Both the position numbers and the translations under genes were made by a program. Of a stretch of DNA of 64,000 bases, positions 11,015-20,859 are shown in pieces (position 1 is the stretch's first letter; each line of letters starts with the position of its first letter). The stretch is from Platycnemis pennipes (lineage: Eukaryota; Arthropoda; Insecta; Odonata; Platycnemididae): contig OW121856.1 in the NCBI GenBank assembly GCA_933228895.1, positions 19,175,805 through 19,239,804 on the forward strand, given 5' to 3'. The notes under the pieces are model-generated. The model was not told the origin of the DNA, did no database searches, and saw only the letters and a list, made by a program, of their open reading frames with translations.

Positions 11015-11293
11015 CAATATGTCAAATATGTCCAATACGAGTGAATCAATGTATAGCAGTTAGCTGCATGTTGGTATAAGGACTTGAAAGCAACCCAACG
11101 AACATCATGTTTTTGCATGCTTATTTGCTATTTTTATCTTTTTTAAATATTGAAGTTTAGACTAGTATAGTTTAGTCTAGTATATTAACACTAATTATTT
11201 TTTGTGCATGATATGTAGTGCATTTTTAGTGAGAATTCACCCCCTGCCACACACCTTTATGGCTTGCAGGTTACTATGCAGATGTAGATGTGT
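11015..11293 (+). mobile_element. LINE-B 3' end
   Basis: It holds the 3' untranslated segment (GCTGCATGTTGGTATAAGG, the TTTTTGCATG region), a reduced hairpin CCCTGCCACACACC...GCTTGCAGG, and a GATGTAGATG tail. Confidence 0.75.
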
Positions 11294-11830
11294 TCGGGTG
11301 CTGTGTTTCAATCCTTTTCGTGCATGTTTACCGATTTTAATATCTCGAAAGCCTCATCCCTTTAAGCCCGGGCCGACTCCAATGCTGGAAACAGGATCTA
11401 TTGGAATGGAAAAGGACATCCAAGGAAGAAGAGCCTTAATACGGGGGCCAAGAGAGAGCGGGGAAGTTCGAGGGGCAGGGAGGAGAGGGTGCTTAGGACA
11501 AGAAGAAGGGGCAGGAAGAGAGGTTCCTTGGAGGGTGGGAGAGGGGATGTGCTACGTGCTCTGCTTGTTTGGCGAGGGAGGGGGAGTTGGGGGAGGAGGG
11601 AGAGCCCGGAAGCTTCTGGAAAGCAGTCGCTCTGGAGGGAAGGGGGTGGCCGGGAGGAGAGGGGATGAAGGGTGCAAGGAGAGTGGCTGGGAAGCCAGGT
11701 AAGAAGCAAGAGGGTTGCTTTCAGGAAGTCCTCCACCGCCTCGTGTTGCTGGGCCAGTGCGAAGAGAGTTCCCCAGAGTGAATGCTGGTTACTCAGACGT
11801 CCACGATATCCGAGACTGCGCTGAAATAAC
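11294..11830. other. purine-rich, GC-rich block, no supported gene
   Basis: From about 11400 to 11740 the plus strand is nearly all G and A with little CpG. Long frames on both strands (11202-11702 plus, 11398-11832 minus) are low-complexity R/G/E or L/P/S translations without domains. Confidence 0.5.
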
Positions 11831-12110
11831 ATCTACATACACTTAATACCCTGCTAGCCACTGCGAGAGTGTGTGACAGGGGGTGAAGATCACCATCATG
11901 CACTATTGACGTGCAAACCGGCTACTCCATGGAAACATGCTAGATAATATGGTCACATGTAGCAGATCTACATAGTAATAAAGGGATTGGTTGTTGATAC
12001 ATGTATCATGCACCACAAGCTACTCTAATAATACTTCATCCACCTATCCCTTCGCTATGCTGCCTTTTGTGTTCTCTTGTAGTAGAGTAAACAACTGTAG
12101 CTACCTCTCG
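11831..12110 (-). mobile_element. LINE-A 3' end
   Basis: It starts with CATCTACATACA and ACCCTGCTAGCCACTGCG, then CAGGGGGTGAAGATCACC. The 3' untranslated part follows, to the segment encoding the last residues. Confidence 0.75.
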
Positions 12111-12317
12111 GAAGTGGGCGTTCATAGACAAGGAAATTACGAGGAGACAGTGACAGTTCTGATGGCAGCGCCTCTCTAGGAATGCGAAGGAGACATCGAT
12201 AATCACTCAATTCCTCTTAACTACTGCTCCTCTTCCAACCCTAAGGAAAAAATGCTTTAGGCTGAGTACTTCAAGTAGCTCCACTCTCACCGATTAACCA
12301 GATTTAATAATTGAAAA

Positions 12318-12510
12318 TATACATCTACATTATACCATGCAAACCACCAATAAGGTGTGAGGCAGGGGTTGAATTAATACTAATTATGCATGAAAAGGAT
12401 TAGTAACCATAGTCCAATCTAAACAACAAATTAAAAAAGCATTAAAATGGCCAAGGAAAAATTCAAAAACATGCTTTTAGTAGGGTTAGCTCTAAGTCCG
12501 AATACCAACA
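12318..12510 (-). mobile_element. LINE-B copy, piece 1 of 3 (host of two later insertions)
   Basis: 3' end with tail, hairpin remnant (CAAACCACCAATAAGGTG) and the 3' untranslated region up to AATACCAACA. The family sequence resumes at 13086-13139 and again at about 13574-13690, so a single old copy is interrupted twice. Confidence 0.7.
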
Positions 12511-13085
12511 TCTACATCTACAGCTACATAATACCCTGCAAGCCACCATAAAGGTGTGTGGCAGGGAGTGAATTCTCACCAGACATGCACTACATATCAT
12601 GCATAAAAAAGGATTAGTATTTATATACTGTTCTAAACCTCATTATTTTAAAAAAAGATAAAAATAGCTAAGCAAACATGCAAAAACATGCTGTTAGTTG
12701 GGTTAGCTTTAAGTGCCCATACCAACATGCAGCTACCAATGTTATCCATTTCTACACTCGTATGACATTTTGAGTCTGTCAGTTCGGCAATCAATTTCTC
12801 TAATTTTGTGATTATGGTCCAGTCTACCATAGTAAGTAGGGGTTCGCAAAATATTTTTAACATCATCACTGAAAGTATGGTCTTGAAATTTGTTTAAGAG
12901 TTTAAGTCTAAATTTCAACCAGCGATCTCACAATGATTCCCAAATTAATCCATTTAATAGACTGGTTACGCTAATAAGGTTATCATACCGCCCCTTTTAT
13001 ACAATTCTTGCCGATCTTCGCTTACGGAATCCTACATGTCGCAACCTATGCTATCCACTAATAAACTTGTATATAAAGTGATGAA
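12511..13085 (-). mobile_element. younger LINE-B inserted in an older LINE-B
   Basis: Full 3' structure: CATCTACATCTACAGCTACA tail, hairpin with loop TTTAT, 3' untranslated part, and inverted coding remnants through RRSARFVK. 5'-truncated at about 13060-13085. The flanking bases rejoin to continuous LINE-B sequence, which shows a nested insertion. Confidence 0.7.
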
Positions 13086-13139
13086 TATATTTACAGCTAT
13101 TCATATCCCTAATTATACTTGTAATAAGATAATTTGAAT
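13086..13139 (-). mobile_element. LINE-B copy, piece 2 of 3
   Basis: TTTACAGCTATTCATATCCC, then ATTTGAATCT, match the segment that sits between the 3' untranslated region and the QTDRF codons in intact B copies. It joins piece 1 (ending 12510) and piece 3 (starting about 13574). Confidence 0.65.
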
Positions 13140-13573
13140 CTAAATTTACAACTACATGAAACCCTGCGAGCCATCCCCAGGGTGTGTGGCAGGGGATGAA
13201 AATCACCACACATTCACTACGTAAATAAAAATCAAGAGCTACAATGATACTATTGCATGAAAACAAGTCAGGTAGAGGATTCACGTGCAACTAAATGAAA
13301 AGTGTCTGTAAAGTTACGGAGTGATGACTGGTTAGAAAACTTTTCACAAAAAAAAAATATATATATATATCCTAATTTACCATTATATATATTAGGTGCA
13401 TATATTAGTAATATTAAAACATGCTTAATGCAATGCAGGCTACTCCGACAATTATGGAATGCTGTCTATTATGCTCTGTTATGGTACGCGGAAAAAATGA
13501 CATTTCAAATCTACCGGTACGGCAAACTTTCACTCAATTCATGTTTATCTGATCAAATATATCATAATACGCT
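13140..13573 (-). mobile_element. LINE-A inserted in the older LINE-B
   Basis: Degraded tail, hairpin (ACCCTGCGAGCC ... GGCAGGGGATG), and 3' untranslated part, then the segment encoding the last residues up to CATAATACGCTCGAG. It contains an (AT)n run at about 13357-13369. 5'-truncated. Confidence 0.7.
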
Positions 13574-13735
13574 CGAGAATTTATCTTTTCGACAGTCAAT
13601 TTCTGTAATTTTCTGATTATGGGCCAGTCTACCATAGTAAGTTGGAATTCACAAAATATTTTAACGTCATCTGTGAAAATATTCGATATGTTGATTAAAT
13701 CACGCCAAAGAATACTTAGAATATAAAAATACTAA
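13574..13735 (-). mobile_element. LINE-B copy, piece 3 of 3
   Basis: CAGTCAATTTCTGTAATTTT and GGCCAGTCTACCATAGTAAG are the inverted codons for the IREIDCQTDRF / YYGRLDHN region of B. They resume exactly where piece 2 stopped. Confidence 0.65.
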
Positions 13736-13785
13736 ACGTCCTTCAACCTCCTCCAATATAGTTTACAAAATTATTGTTTATATTC

Positions 13786-14333
13786 CGGAAGAAGGTGTGC
13801 AAAGGAGAGGCGCTAGATTTGTTAAAGGCCGTTATGATAATTGCATAAGTAACGAGTTTAATAAAAGAACTAGGATGGGAAGTACAATAAGTACGCAGGT
13901 TAAATTTTAGGTTAAACATTTTAAGTAAATTGGAAACCGATTTGTTCACAGTTGACGTTAGATATATATTAAGAACCCTTGCGTATTATGCTAGGTTTGA
14001 TCAGATTAACAAGATTTGGAAATAGATTGTCGTACCGATAGATTTAAAATGTCATTTGTCCGGCGAACCATAAGAGAGAACAATAGGCAGCGTAGCAAAG
14101 GGATAGGTTGGTGAAATATAGTCGGAGTAGTTTAGTGCATGATACATGTAATAAAAACCTATAATCGCTTTCTTATTATGTAGACCCTAACCACCTAGCT
14201 GCACTTGACCCTATAATCTAGCATGTCTCCATTATATATCCTAGTTGCATGTCAATGATGCATACTCGGTGATCTTCATCACCTGCCACACACCCTCGTG
14301 GTGCCTCGCAGAGTATTACGTTGACGTAGACGT
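13786..14333 (+). mobile_element. LINE-A copy, 5'-truncated, degenerate
   Basis: It begins at the codons for VQRRGARFVKGRYDNC, then KELGWE, YYARFDQINKI and a final DRFKMSF. Indels break the frame several times. The 3' untranslated region, hairpin (loop CTCGT) and a mutated tail of TGACGTAGACGTAG follow. Confidence 0.75.
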
Positions 14334-14645
14334 AGGCAATGTTGCAAAGGGTAGTTGGGTGGAATATTGTTAGAGTAGTATGTAGTGAATTATGCATGCA
14401 CTAACATTACTAACCCATGCATGATAGGTAAATATAGATAAATATATTTAGATAAATTCCATTATAGCCAATAATTCCTTTTATACTATGTAGGTTCTAA
14501 CCATCTAGCTGCATGGACCCTATTATACAACATATTTCCATGCAGTAGCCTAGTACATAGCAATAGTGAATGTTTGGTGAAATTCGCCCCCTGCCACACA
14601 CCCTCGCGGTGGCTTGCATAGTATGGCATTGATACATATGTAGAT
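14334..14645 (+). mobile_element. LINE-A 3' end, directly downstream of another
   Basis: It starts inside the 3' untranslated region at GGCAATGTTGCAAAGGG. It keeps GCTGCATGGACCC and the hairpin CCCTGCCACACACCCTCGC.., and ends in ATGTAGATG. Same orientation as the previous copy, so two insertions in tandem. Confidence 0.7.
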
Positions 14646-15315
14646 GACGCCTGCGACCCAGCTGCTTTACAACGCATGTGCGTCATCTCAAAATATTTGT
14701 ACGGATAATACAAAAGATTTTCGAAACTATGGTTACTGCAGCTCAAAATTAAGCCCTAGATATATCATTGCTTTCGATGCAATAGCAATGCAATGCGAGG
14801 CCCCTTACGGCATGGGGGCGGAGATGGTCCGGGGAGAAGGGCGGGGGTGGGGCGGTTTCTCGGCGGGAGGAGGGGTCGGAATGGCCGCCGTACCGCAGGT
14901 GTACGTTTGGGGGAGCGAGGGGGGGGACTGAAATATTGGATCTCTCGAATGGAGGGGGAGGATAATGGCTCGGCGGGGGGAGGGAGTGAGACGCCCCTCC
15001 GTAAACAACAACTCACACGCGGTAATCGAGTCAGGGTGTGGCCAGGGGCGGCCGAGTCGCAGCATCCAGGTCCGTGCCAAAGCAGGGGCGGCTCCCGGAC
15101 GTCACCTAGGAGGAGAACCACCCTGATGCAGGGCACTTGCCGACGTCCCTGCATCTCCGGCAATCCGTCGGGAGACACCGGCAGCAATATCCCAGCTACG
15201 AAATATGGCTCTGAGGTGCTGAGAAAAATACGCAGTTTGTGGTCAAGGTTTGTTGTTTGGGGAAGGTGACCGATAATTGAGGTCATTTGTGCCAGAGAAG
15301 GAAAGGAGGACGGAT
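14646..15315. other. GC-rich island with unsupported long frames
   Basis: 14780-15200 is GC-rich, G-biased on plus, with scattered CpG. It yields frames of about 158 codons plus (14793-15269) and 221 codons minus (14765-15430). Both are low complexity, the minus one extends into a LINE, and neither shows a domain. A CpG-rich promoter or a GC-rich repeat is as likely as an exon. Confidence 0.4.
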
Positions 15316-16012
15316 ATCTAAATTTGCATCTACACGATACACTCCAAGCCACCGCGAGGGTTTGTGGCAGGGGGTGAACATCACCAAGCATGCACTGCCG
15401 ACATGGAAAAAAGCAACTATAGGGTCTCATGCAATTAGATTTTTAGTATCTATAGTATTTAAGGGATTAATACATGCATTATGTACTACAGACTACTCTG
15501 AAATATTTCCCCTACCTATCCCTTTGCTATGCTGCCTATTCTGTTCTCTTATAGTACGGGGGAATAATGCCATTTTAAATCTATCACTACGTCAATCTAT
15601 CTTTCTAATCTTATTTAGCTGATCGAATCTAGCATAATACTCTGGTGTTTTTAATGTGCCTAACATCTTCAGTGAAGCTATACCATTTTAATTTCTCTAA
15701 TAGATTTAATCTGTGCCTTAACCTACGCTCTGATAATGACTCCCACCGTAATTCTTGCATTCATTCTGAAATACAACTCAACTTATCGTAACACCTTTTA
15801 ACAAACCTAGCTGCTCTACGCTACACACTGACTAGTTCTCTGATCAACCATAATTCATTCGGATCCCATACACTGGCTGAATACTTAAGGTGGGGGTTAA
15901 CTAGTGAAAAGTAACATTGCTCTTTTTTCTTCTCATTACACTTCCCAAGTACTCTTTTTATAAATCCTAGCTTTCTCTTTGCTCGGCCGCATATTTCCCG
16001 GATTTGTCTTCC
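15316..16012 (-). mobile_element. LINE-A copy, nearly to the RLGF.K region
   Basis: Hairpin and tail remnants start at about 15325. The 3' untranslated part and inverted coding remnants follow: QLELG, RRAARFVK, ELGLIRE, AASVWDP, then SLVNP and the RKLGFIKRVLGKC segment. It ends in GCCGCATATTTCCCGGA, which the copy near 48970 shares. Many stops. Confidence 0.75.
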
Positions 16013-16024
16013 CCACGTAAAATC

Positions 16025-16275
16025 TTTATCGTGGGGAAGGATAGAGAGAAACCCGGCGCTGGCGTTTGCTTGCTCTTAGCGAAATAAACCAAGACTACCA
16101 TGGTTTAACGTCCCGTCCGACGGTCGGAGTTCTGAACTCAAATAATCTCCAAAACCACTTATGTGGGGTCCGGGTTACCAATGAAAAATCCACCACTGCT
16201 GGGATTTGAACCCAGGTCTTCGGGATGGGTGGCCAGTACTCTAGTCATCACACCAATCCGATCCCTCCTGGAGGT
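16025..16275 (-). mobile_element. SINE-1, tRNA-derived, nearly complete
   Basis: Read on minus, a tRNA-like head at about 16270-16195 has an A-box-like TGGTGTGATGACTAGAG and a perfect B box GGTTCAAATCC. A body with CCGTCGGACGGGACGTTAAA follows, then a tail GCGCCGGGTTTCTCTC. The A and B boxes would direct RNA polymerase III. The same body recurs at 35650-35798 and 39725-39830. Mobilisation would depend on a LINE partner, which I cannot identify. Confidence 0.75.
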
Positions 16276-16424
16276 TAGAGCCGAGGAATAGGCGAGATAA
16301 GAAATATCGTGGACTGGATATCGTTCATAAATAAAATAAAATAAATAAATTAATTAAACACATATTTATATTTAGAGTGAATTTAAGATCTATCAAGCCC
16401 TCTCTGAAAATCTGGCGAAACGTG
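16276..16424. other. AT-rich spacer
   Basis: It holds only a short AAATAAATTAAT low-complexity run at about 16330-16360. Confidence 0.4.
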
Positions 16425-16515
16425 CAGCCTCGTAAAGTGAAAATCTTTCTCGGGCATGTCTCAAACCAGTGACCTCCAATTTGAGAGGCAAGGGATGTAC
16501 CACTGCCCTTCCCGC
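16425..16515 (-). mobile_element. SINE-2 fragment, degenerate tRNA-like head
   Basis: On minus: GGGCAGTGGTACATCCCTTG, then a mutated B box GGTTTGAGAC, then GCCCGAGAAAGATTTTCAC. This aligns by eye with the head and start of the body of the better SINE-2 copies at 16740-16885 and 56597-56760. Confidence 0.5.
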
Positions 16516-16604
16516 CGCCATTCGACGCTGGCGAATCTTAAGAAATGTTCTTCGATAACTTTGGAATTTCATGAGTATCAATTTATTTACTATTCATACG
16601 AACG

Positions 16605-16722
16605 AAACAAGTAAAAGAGAAGAATTACGTCAATATGAAAAAGTGGGCCGATAGAAGAATCGAGTGGAGAACTGCGTGAAACCAATCCTGGGATTGTTGA
16701 CCCATGATGATGGCGTACGAAA
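16605..16722 (+). mobile_element. RTE-like LINE 3' end
   Basis: It encodes the last residues of the family (KNYVNMKKWADRRIEWRT.., then the stop) and the 3' end CAATCCTGGGATTGTTGACC, with ATGATG at the tail. About 110 bp survive. Confidence 0.7.
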
Positions 16723-16739
16723 GCAAGGCATATACGATA

Positions 16740-16885
16740 GTTTTTACATCGGATAGATTAGCTAATAACAACTACACAAACACTAATATCAATGCCCAGG
16801 GCAGTGAAAACCCTTCCCGGGCGGGATTCGAACCCGGGGCCCTGGGATTGACAGGCGAGGGATTGAATCCGACACCTCCGTGGCT
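16740..16885 (-). mobile_element. SINE-2, tRNA-derived
   Basis: On minus it has a perfect B box GGTTCGAATCC within CCCCGGGTTCGAATCCCGCC, preceded by CCTCGCCTG. GGGTTTTCACTGCCCTGGGC follows. The head is imperfect: the A box is weak. Head and body match 56597-56760. It is not a functional tRNA because the cloverleaf cannot close. Confidence 0.7.
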
Positions 16886-17523
16886 GAGGTTGGAAAAGAA
16901 GGAAAGGAAGATAAATTAGTATTTATGATTAATAACGGGTTAAGAGGAATAATTATGCAGGGAAAATTGTGGGTCAATGAATTCATAACTTGGGTAATAT
17001 TAGCCGTTTAATTAGCGGTATGGTATGCATGAAGCAATAAAATGGATGCAATAGAGATGTGGAGGAAATGTAAATGAAGTATGAAGGGACCCTTTTCCAC
17101 GGACGAACAGCGATATTCAAATGTTTTTCCCCGAAATGGAATGGGCGCACCTCACTTGTACCTGATTTCAGGGAATTTGAAGTTGTGGAATCAAAAAGGT
17201 ATCATTGAGTCGGGAGTGAGAAGATCTTCGGTACCGAAGACGTTGCCGAATGAGATCCGAATGAACAGGGCACGCCAAGAGTTGTGGAGAATATTCAATA
17301 AGAACATTAGGGAGATAGAGAGATACAAGCAGGGCAGGGGAAGTAAGAGCATACATGTGAGAAGCTGGAGGGGGATTCACATGACATTTAAAGCAGAACA
17401 TGCTTTAAAAACATTACGCAATTTTTGTGTTACAAACTTTGACACCTATGAGTCACATTAGAAAACCACGCGCAGGACTAAAGGATAACAGCAATGAGGA
17501 AATAATGATGGATCCTGGGGGTC
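16886..17523. other. spacer with an unassigned frame at 17081-17461 (plus)
   Basis: The 126-codon frame starts at an ATG and is rich in charged residues (RARQELWRIFNKNIREIERY). I recognise no domain, nothing upstream looks like a promoter, and the ATG context TATGAAG is poor. It may be a chance frame. Confidence 0.25.
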
Positions 17524-17713
17524 GGGGGGTTTGTTTGAAACCGTCGGAATTATCTCGAATAGGTAACCAAGGAGTTGCATGACTCAAAGACGAATACTTT
17601 GCAAAATTAGTGTCTGAACAGCTCTTTTCCATATCAATAATTATTCCATCTGAGTTTTTCTCATCTATCTCGACTCGATAGAGCACCCAGATGAGAAAAA
17701 GCACAAATGTAAA
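17524..17713 (+). mobile_element. MITE-1 copy 1, left part (split by the CACTA-like element)
   Basis: It opens with GGTTTGTTTGAAACCGTCGG, ATTATCTCGAATAGGTAACC and AAGGAGT, the terminal repeat of MITE-1. The internal GAGTTTTTCTCATCTATCTCG motif follows. The right arm continues at 19647 after the inserted element. Confidence 0.8.
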
Positions 17714-17716
17714 TAA

Positions 17717-18213
17717 CACTGTTCTGCAAAAAAAAAGTTAAAAAAATGCTCGGCTACAATTTAGGGTGTTTCTGGCTAATTTTGGGTCGCTGAATCCAAA
17801 AATGACCTCCGTTTTTTTCTATCACCCTCCATTTTTACGAGCAACCCCTAAATTGGGGAAACCAACCCCGTATCCAAACTTATCGCTTTTCAAGGGACTT
17901 TTACTAATGTTATCTGCTTCTGATTAAAAAAAAACTGACATTTGAGGCTATCAGGGTCATGAAAGAGACAAACTTGACTGGGGTTGAAAATATTTAGGGG
18001 GTGAAAATCGAAAAAAACCTTAAAAAACCATTGAAATAACCATTTTTCTTCACTTTTTATTGCATATGATATGGTAGCTTATAGAAAAGTTTTTAAGGGA
18101 TGAATACACTGTTCACCTCCCCCCTTTTGTAAAGGATTAATATTACATAAAATATAAGAGGGGAAGGGGGGGTATAGGAGGCAGTATAAAGAGCTGCCTC
18201 AAAAATCTGGACA
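17717..18213. repeat. left terminal inverted repeat of the CACTA-like element
   Basis: It runs from CACTGTTCTGC to about GCTGCCTCAAAAAT and pairs with 19168-19643. Landmarks in both arms are GCTCGGCTACAATTTAGGG, GGGTCGCTGAATCC and AAGGATTAATATTAC. Differences are scattered single bases, so the element is fairly young. Confidence 0.85.
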
Positions 18214-18584
18214 CAAATCAGATTTGTCAAAATATTATTGTAACAGCGTTTGGGGGCTCATGATTTGACTTCGTTGTCCTCCTTACTTTTAAAGTAAGAG
18301 CTGAGACCTTTCCAATTAATACATTGGGAAACATTGGGATATACATTGTAAAAGTTACTAACCACATGTTTTGACACGCTTGGACACGTTGTAACGTGTC
18401 TTCATGTGTCTTGGCAGTCGCACTTGCTGATGTTTACCTATGAAATAAACCAGTGGTCTATTCAGTACGTCACTTTCTTTCGTGCGAGTTGGGTTATAAT
18501 CTTCCAAGTTCTTTCTTTATTTTTCTAGTGGTGTGTTCGATTTAGCGTGTTATTTTGCGAGCTATAAAGTGTTTTCTCGCGATC

Positions 18585-19043
18585 ATGCCGCGATCTTGCA
18601 AAAATCATCCCAATTAATTTTGTTACATCTGTGGGGATTTAACGTTTAAAGACCAAAGGAAAGCGATGACTGCAATTGTGCGGAAATCTTATGAAATTTA
18701 TTTCGGGTGTAAAATTGGTGACCAAGACAAATCGTGGGCCCCTAAATTCTGTTGCAGTGGTTGTCATAGAAGTTTTTGTGAATGGTTAAACGGGGGAAAT
18801 CGTTCCCTAAATTTCGGAGTGCCAATGGTTTGGGGTGAACCCACTTGCCATTTAACAGATTGCTATTTTTGCCAAACCGACACTATGGGGTTTTCAAAAG
18901 ACTCGTCGAAGACAAGTTTAAAGGTTAAGTGAAAAAGATACGCTGGCAAATGGACACCGAGTATGTTGGGAGATTTCTGTTGGGCACGCATCATCAGAGA
19001 AGTTCCAGAGGAGCAGTACAAAAGGAAACGAACAACCCATTAG
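18585..19043 (+). pseudogene. CACTA-like element protein: zinc-finger N-terminus joined to C-terminus, internally deleted
   Basis: One frame runs from ATG 18585 to TAG 19041-19043 with only two in-frame stops (TAA 18615-18617, TGA 18930-18932). It starts MPRSCKNHPN, then (after the first stop) FCYICGDLTFKDQRKA. Next come FGCKIGDQDKSWAPKFCC, SGCHRSFCEWL and LTDCYFCQ. The C..C and CC..CH pairs suggest zinc-binding knuckles. After the TGA it reads KRYAGKWTPSML, then GDFCWARIIREVPEEQYKRK. From memory of arthropod uncharacterised proteins, the first block is the N-terminus and the last the C-terminus of one much longer protein, so several hundred residues are missing at the join. Role unknown; a transposase is an inference from the flanking repeats. 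Confidence 0.6.
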
Positions 19044-19167
19044 GTAAAATTATATAGCTTCACTATTTTTTTACATTGCTTTAAGGATTTTTACTTAGAA
19101 AAAATCACTGAATTGTTTTCTTACTTCACAAGTACGTAATCTATAAACAAATTTAATTTTTGTATCA

Positions 19168-19643
19168 ATATTTTTGAGGCAGTTCTATATACCCCCCTTC
19201 CACTCTTATATTTTACGTAATATTAATCCTTTACAAAAGGGGTAAGGTGAACAGTGTATTCATCCCTTAAAAACTTGTCTATAAGCTACCATATCATATG
19301 CAATAAAAAGTGAAGAAAAATGGTTATTTCAATGGTTTTTTAAGGTTTTTTTCGATTTTCACCCCCTAAATATTTTCAACCCCAGTCAAGTTTGTCTCTT
19401 TCATGACCCTGATAGCCTCAAAACGTCATTTTTTAAATCAGAAGCAGATAACATTAGTAAAAGTCCCTTGATAAGCGATAAGTTTGGATACGGGGTTGGT
19501 TTCCCCAATTTAGGGGTTGCTCGTAAAAATGGAGGGTGATAAAAAAAAAGGAGGTCATTTTCGGATTCAGCGACCCAAAATTAGCCAGAAACACCCTAAA
19601 TTGTAGCCGAGCATTTTTTGAACTTTTTTTTTGCAGAACTGTG
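19168..19643. repeat. right terminal inverted repeat of the CACTA-like element
   Basis: Inverted counterpart of 17717-18213. It starts at about TTTTTGAGGCAG and ends in TTGCAGAACTGTG. Some indels distinguish the arms, such as a length change in the GGGG run. Confidence 0.85.
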
Positions 19644-19646
19644 TAA

Positions 19647-19795
19647 TGAATGAGAGGAATCAGTGGTTTTTCAAATTTGCGAAAAATTTTTAACTGACAA
19701 TTCTTCAACAAATTTGCTAACCAGTTTTGTTTATAACACGTAACTCGTTGGTTACCTACTCGAGATAATGCCGACGGTTTCTAACACAGGCTCCT
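19647..19795 (+). mobile_element. MITE-1 copy 1, right part
   Basis: It resumes at TGAATGAG after the TAA duplication and ends in TTGGTTACCTACTCGAGATA, then GCCGACGGTTTCTAACAC. This is the inverted terminal repeat of MITE-1. Confidence 0.8.
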
Positions 19796-19903
19796 AGGAC
19801 ACAAGTGCTACACGGGTGTAAGAGAGCATTTCACCTAGAAGTACGAAACTACATTGATGTAAATTGCGTTATGAATAGATTATGAGTACCAACCTGAACA
19901 GTG

Positions 19904-20850
19904 CATTTCGAAGGCAGCAACATTGAGGTCGGGGAGAGCGGGCTGGACCCAAGTGTTCTCGACTCGCCAGCCGCTTTAGCCTTCAGTCAGCTGAACCCGC
20001 TAAAAGAAGGGGAAACTGCTCGCGGCTTCCAGAGTTGCGACACTCAGGGTCAAACTGCACCCACCCTAAGCTCCTGGAGGTGAAATGCAGCCTTGTTCCG
20101 GTCTTCATCACTCACACCATCTATCACTACGTCACACGCCGACGTCTGCGGTTCTTGCGTACCCTTCATCTGATCGCGAACAACTTGCGCTTTCCTGATG
20201 TCTTCTTAGAGGATCGGAAGTATGCACTCCTAGTTTCACACACCAAACAATAGCGTCAACCTTTGGCAATAAATTGATTCACCCGGTCCCCTCCGGAAGT
20301 TTAGAAGGTAAGTTACGATGTGCAGTTAGCTATCGCCTAGGCAACCACACTCTGCTGCCGTTTATGAAGATAGGTAGGGCAGGAGATATCAATTATAACG
20401 GCAAAAGTGTGAGAAATACAATTCATTGTCCGAACAGACACGGAGTCACGTCCAAGCCAAGAGTGGCTGGGAGGTTTACTGGATGAGAAACTGGTGTCCC
20501 GGATGAGGATAGGGGAAGGTGTCACCTCTGTATCGGCTCCTCGGCGCGGGCGGTGCAGGTGAATTGGCGTCGGGCTGTTGCTTCGCCAGCAGCTCAGGCC
20601 AAACAATATTCCCAAGCTTGCAGTAGCTCTCTAATATATATGGAATAGGGCTGCATTGCTCCCTCAGTAGCTCTGGGCGGGTGTTGTTTGACCCCGAGTG
20701 TCACTTTGTCACTACACGGGCAGCCGCGAGCAGTTTTCCCTCTTTCCAACTGGCTTAGCGGACTCAAGGCTAAACTGGCAGTTGAGTCGAGAACACTCTT
20801 TAGACTCTAGCCCGCTGTTCCCGACCTCGGCGTTATCGAACTTCAAACTG
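19904..20850. mobile_element. unclassified DNA element with about 150-bp terminal inverted repeats
   Basis: The left arm at about 19906-20056 pairs inverted with the right arm at about 20685-20850. Shared landmarks are GAGGTCGGG..AGCGGGCT, GTGTTCTCGACTC, GTTTAGCCTT or CTTTAGCCTT, AAAACTGCTCGCGGCT or GAAACTGCTCGCGGCT, and CACTC.GGGTCAAAC. The arms differ by indels, so it is old. The core of about 630 bp has only short frames without domains. The exact ends and target duplication could not be set. Confidence 0.7.
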
Positions 20851-20859
20851 AATCCTACC

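Larger units (their letters stand above)
17717..19643 (+). mobile_element. CACTA (EnSpm)-like element with long terminal inverted repeats, TAA duplication
   Basis: It begins CACTGTTCTGCAAAAAA and ends with the complement of CACAGTTCTGCAAAAAA. TAA at 17714-17716 is repeated at 19644-19646. CACTG/CACTA-type ends with a 3-bp duplication fit the CACTA superfamily. The terminal repeats are about 480-495 bp long and nearly identical. The 950-bp core has a broken frame with a zinc-finger-like N-terminus and a conserved C-terminus. The host MITE-1 reads continuously across the insertion once one TAA is removed. The length suggests internal deletion of a longer autonomous element. Confidence 0.7.

Noticed and set aside
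11202..11832. Overlapping 166- and 144-codon frames on opposite strands
   Set aside because: Caused by the purine-rich stretch; the plus frame begins inside a LINE-B tail.
14765..15430. 221-codon minus frame, longest in the window
   Set aside because: Low-complexity P/R/S translation of a G-rich block; it crosses into a LINE-A and has no domain.
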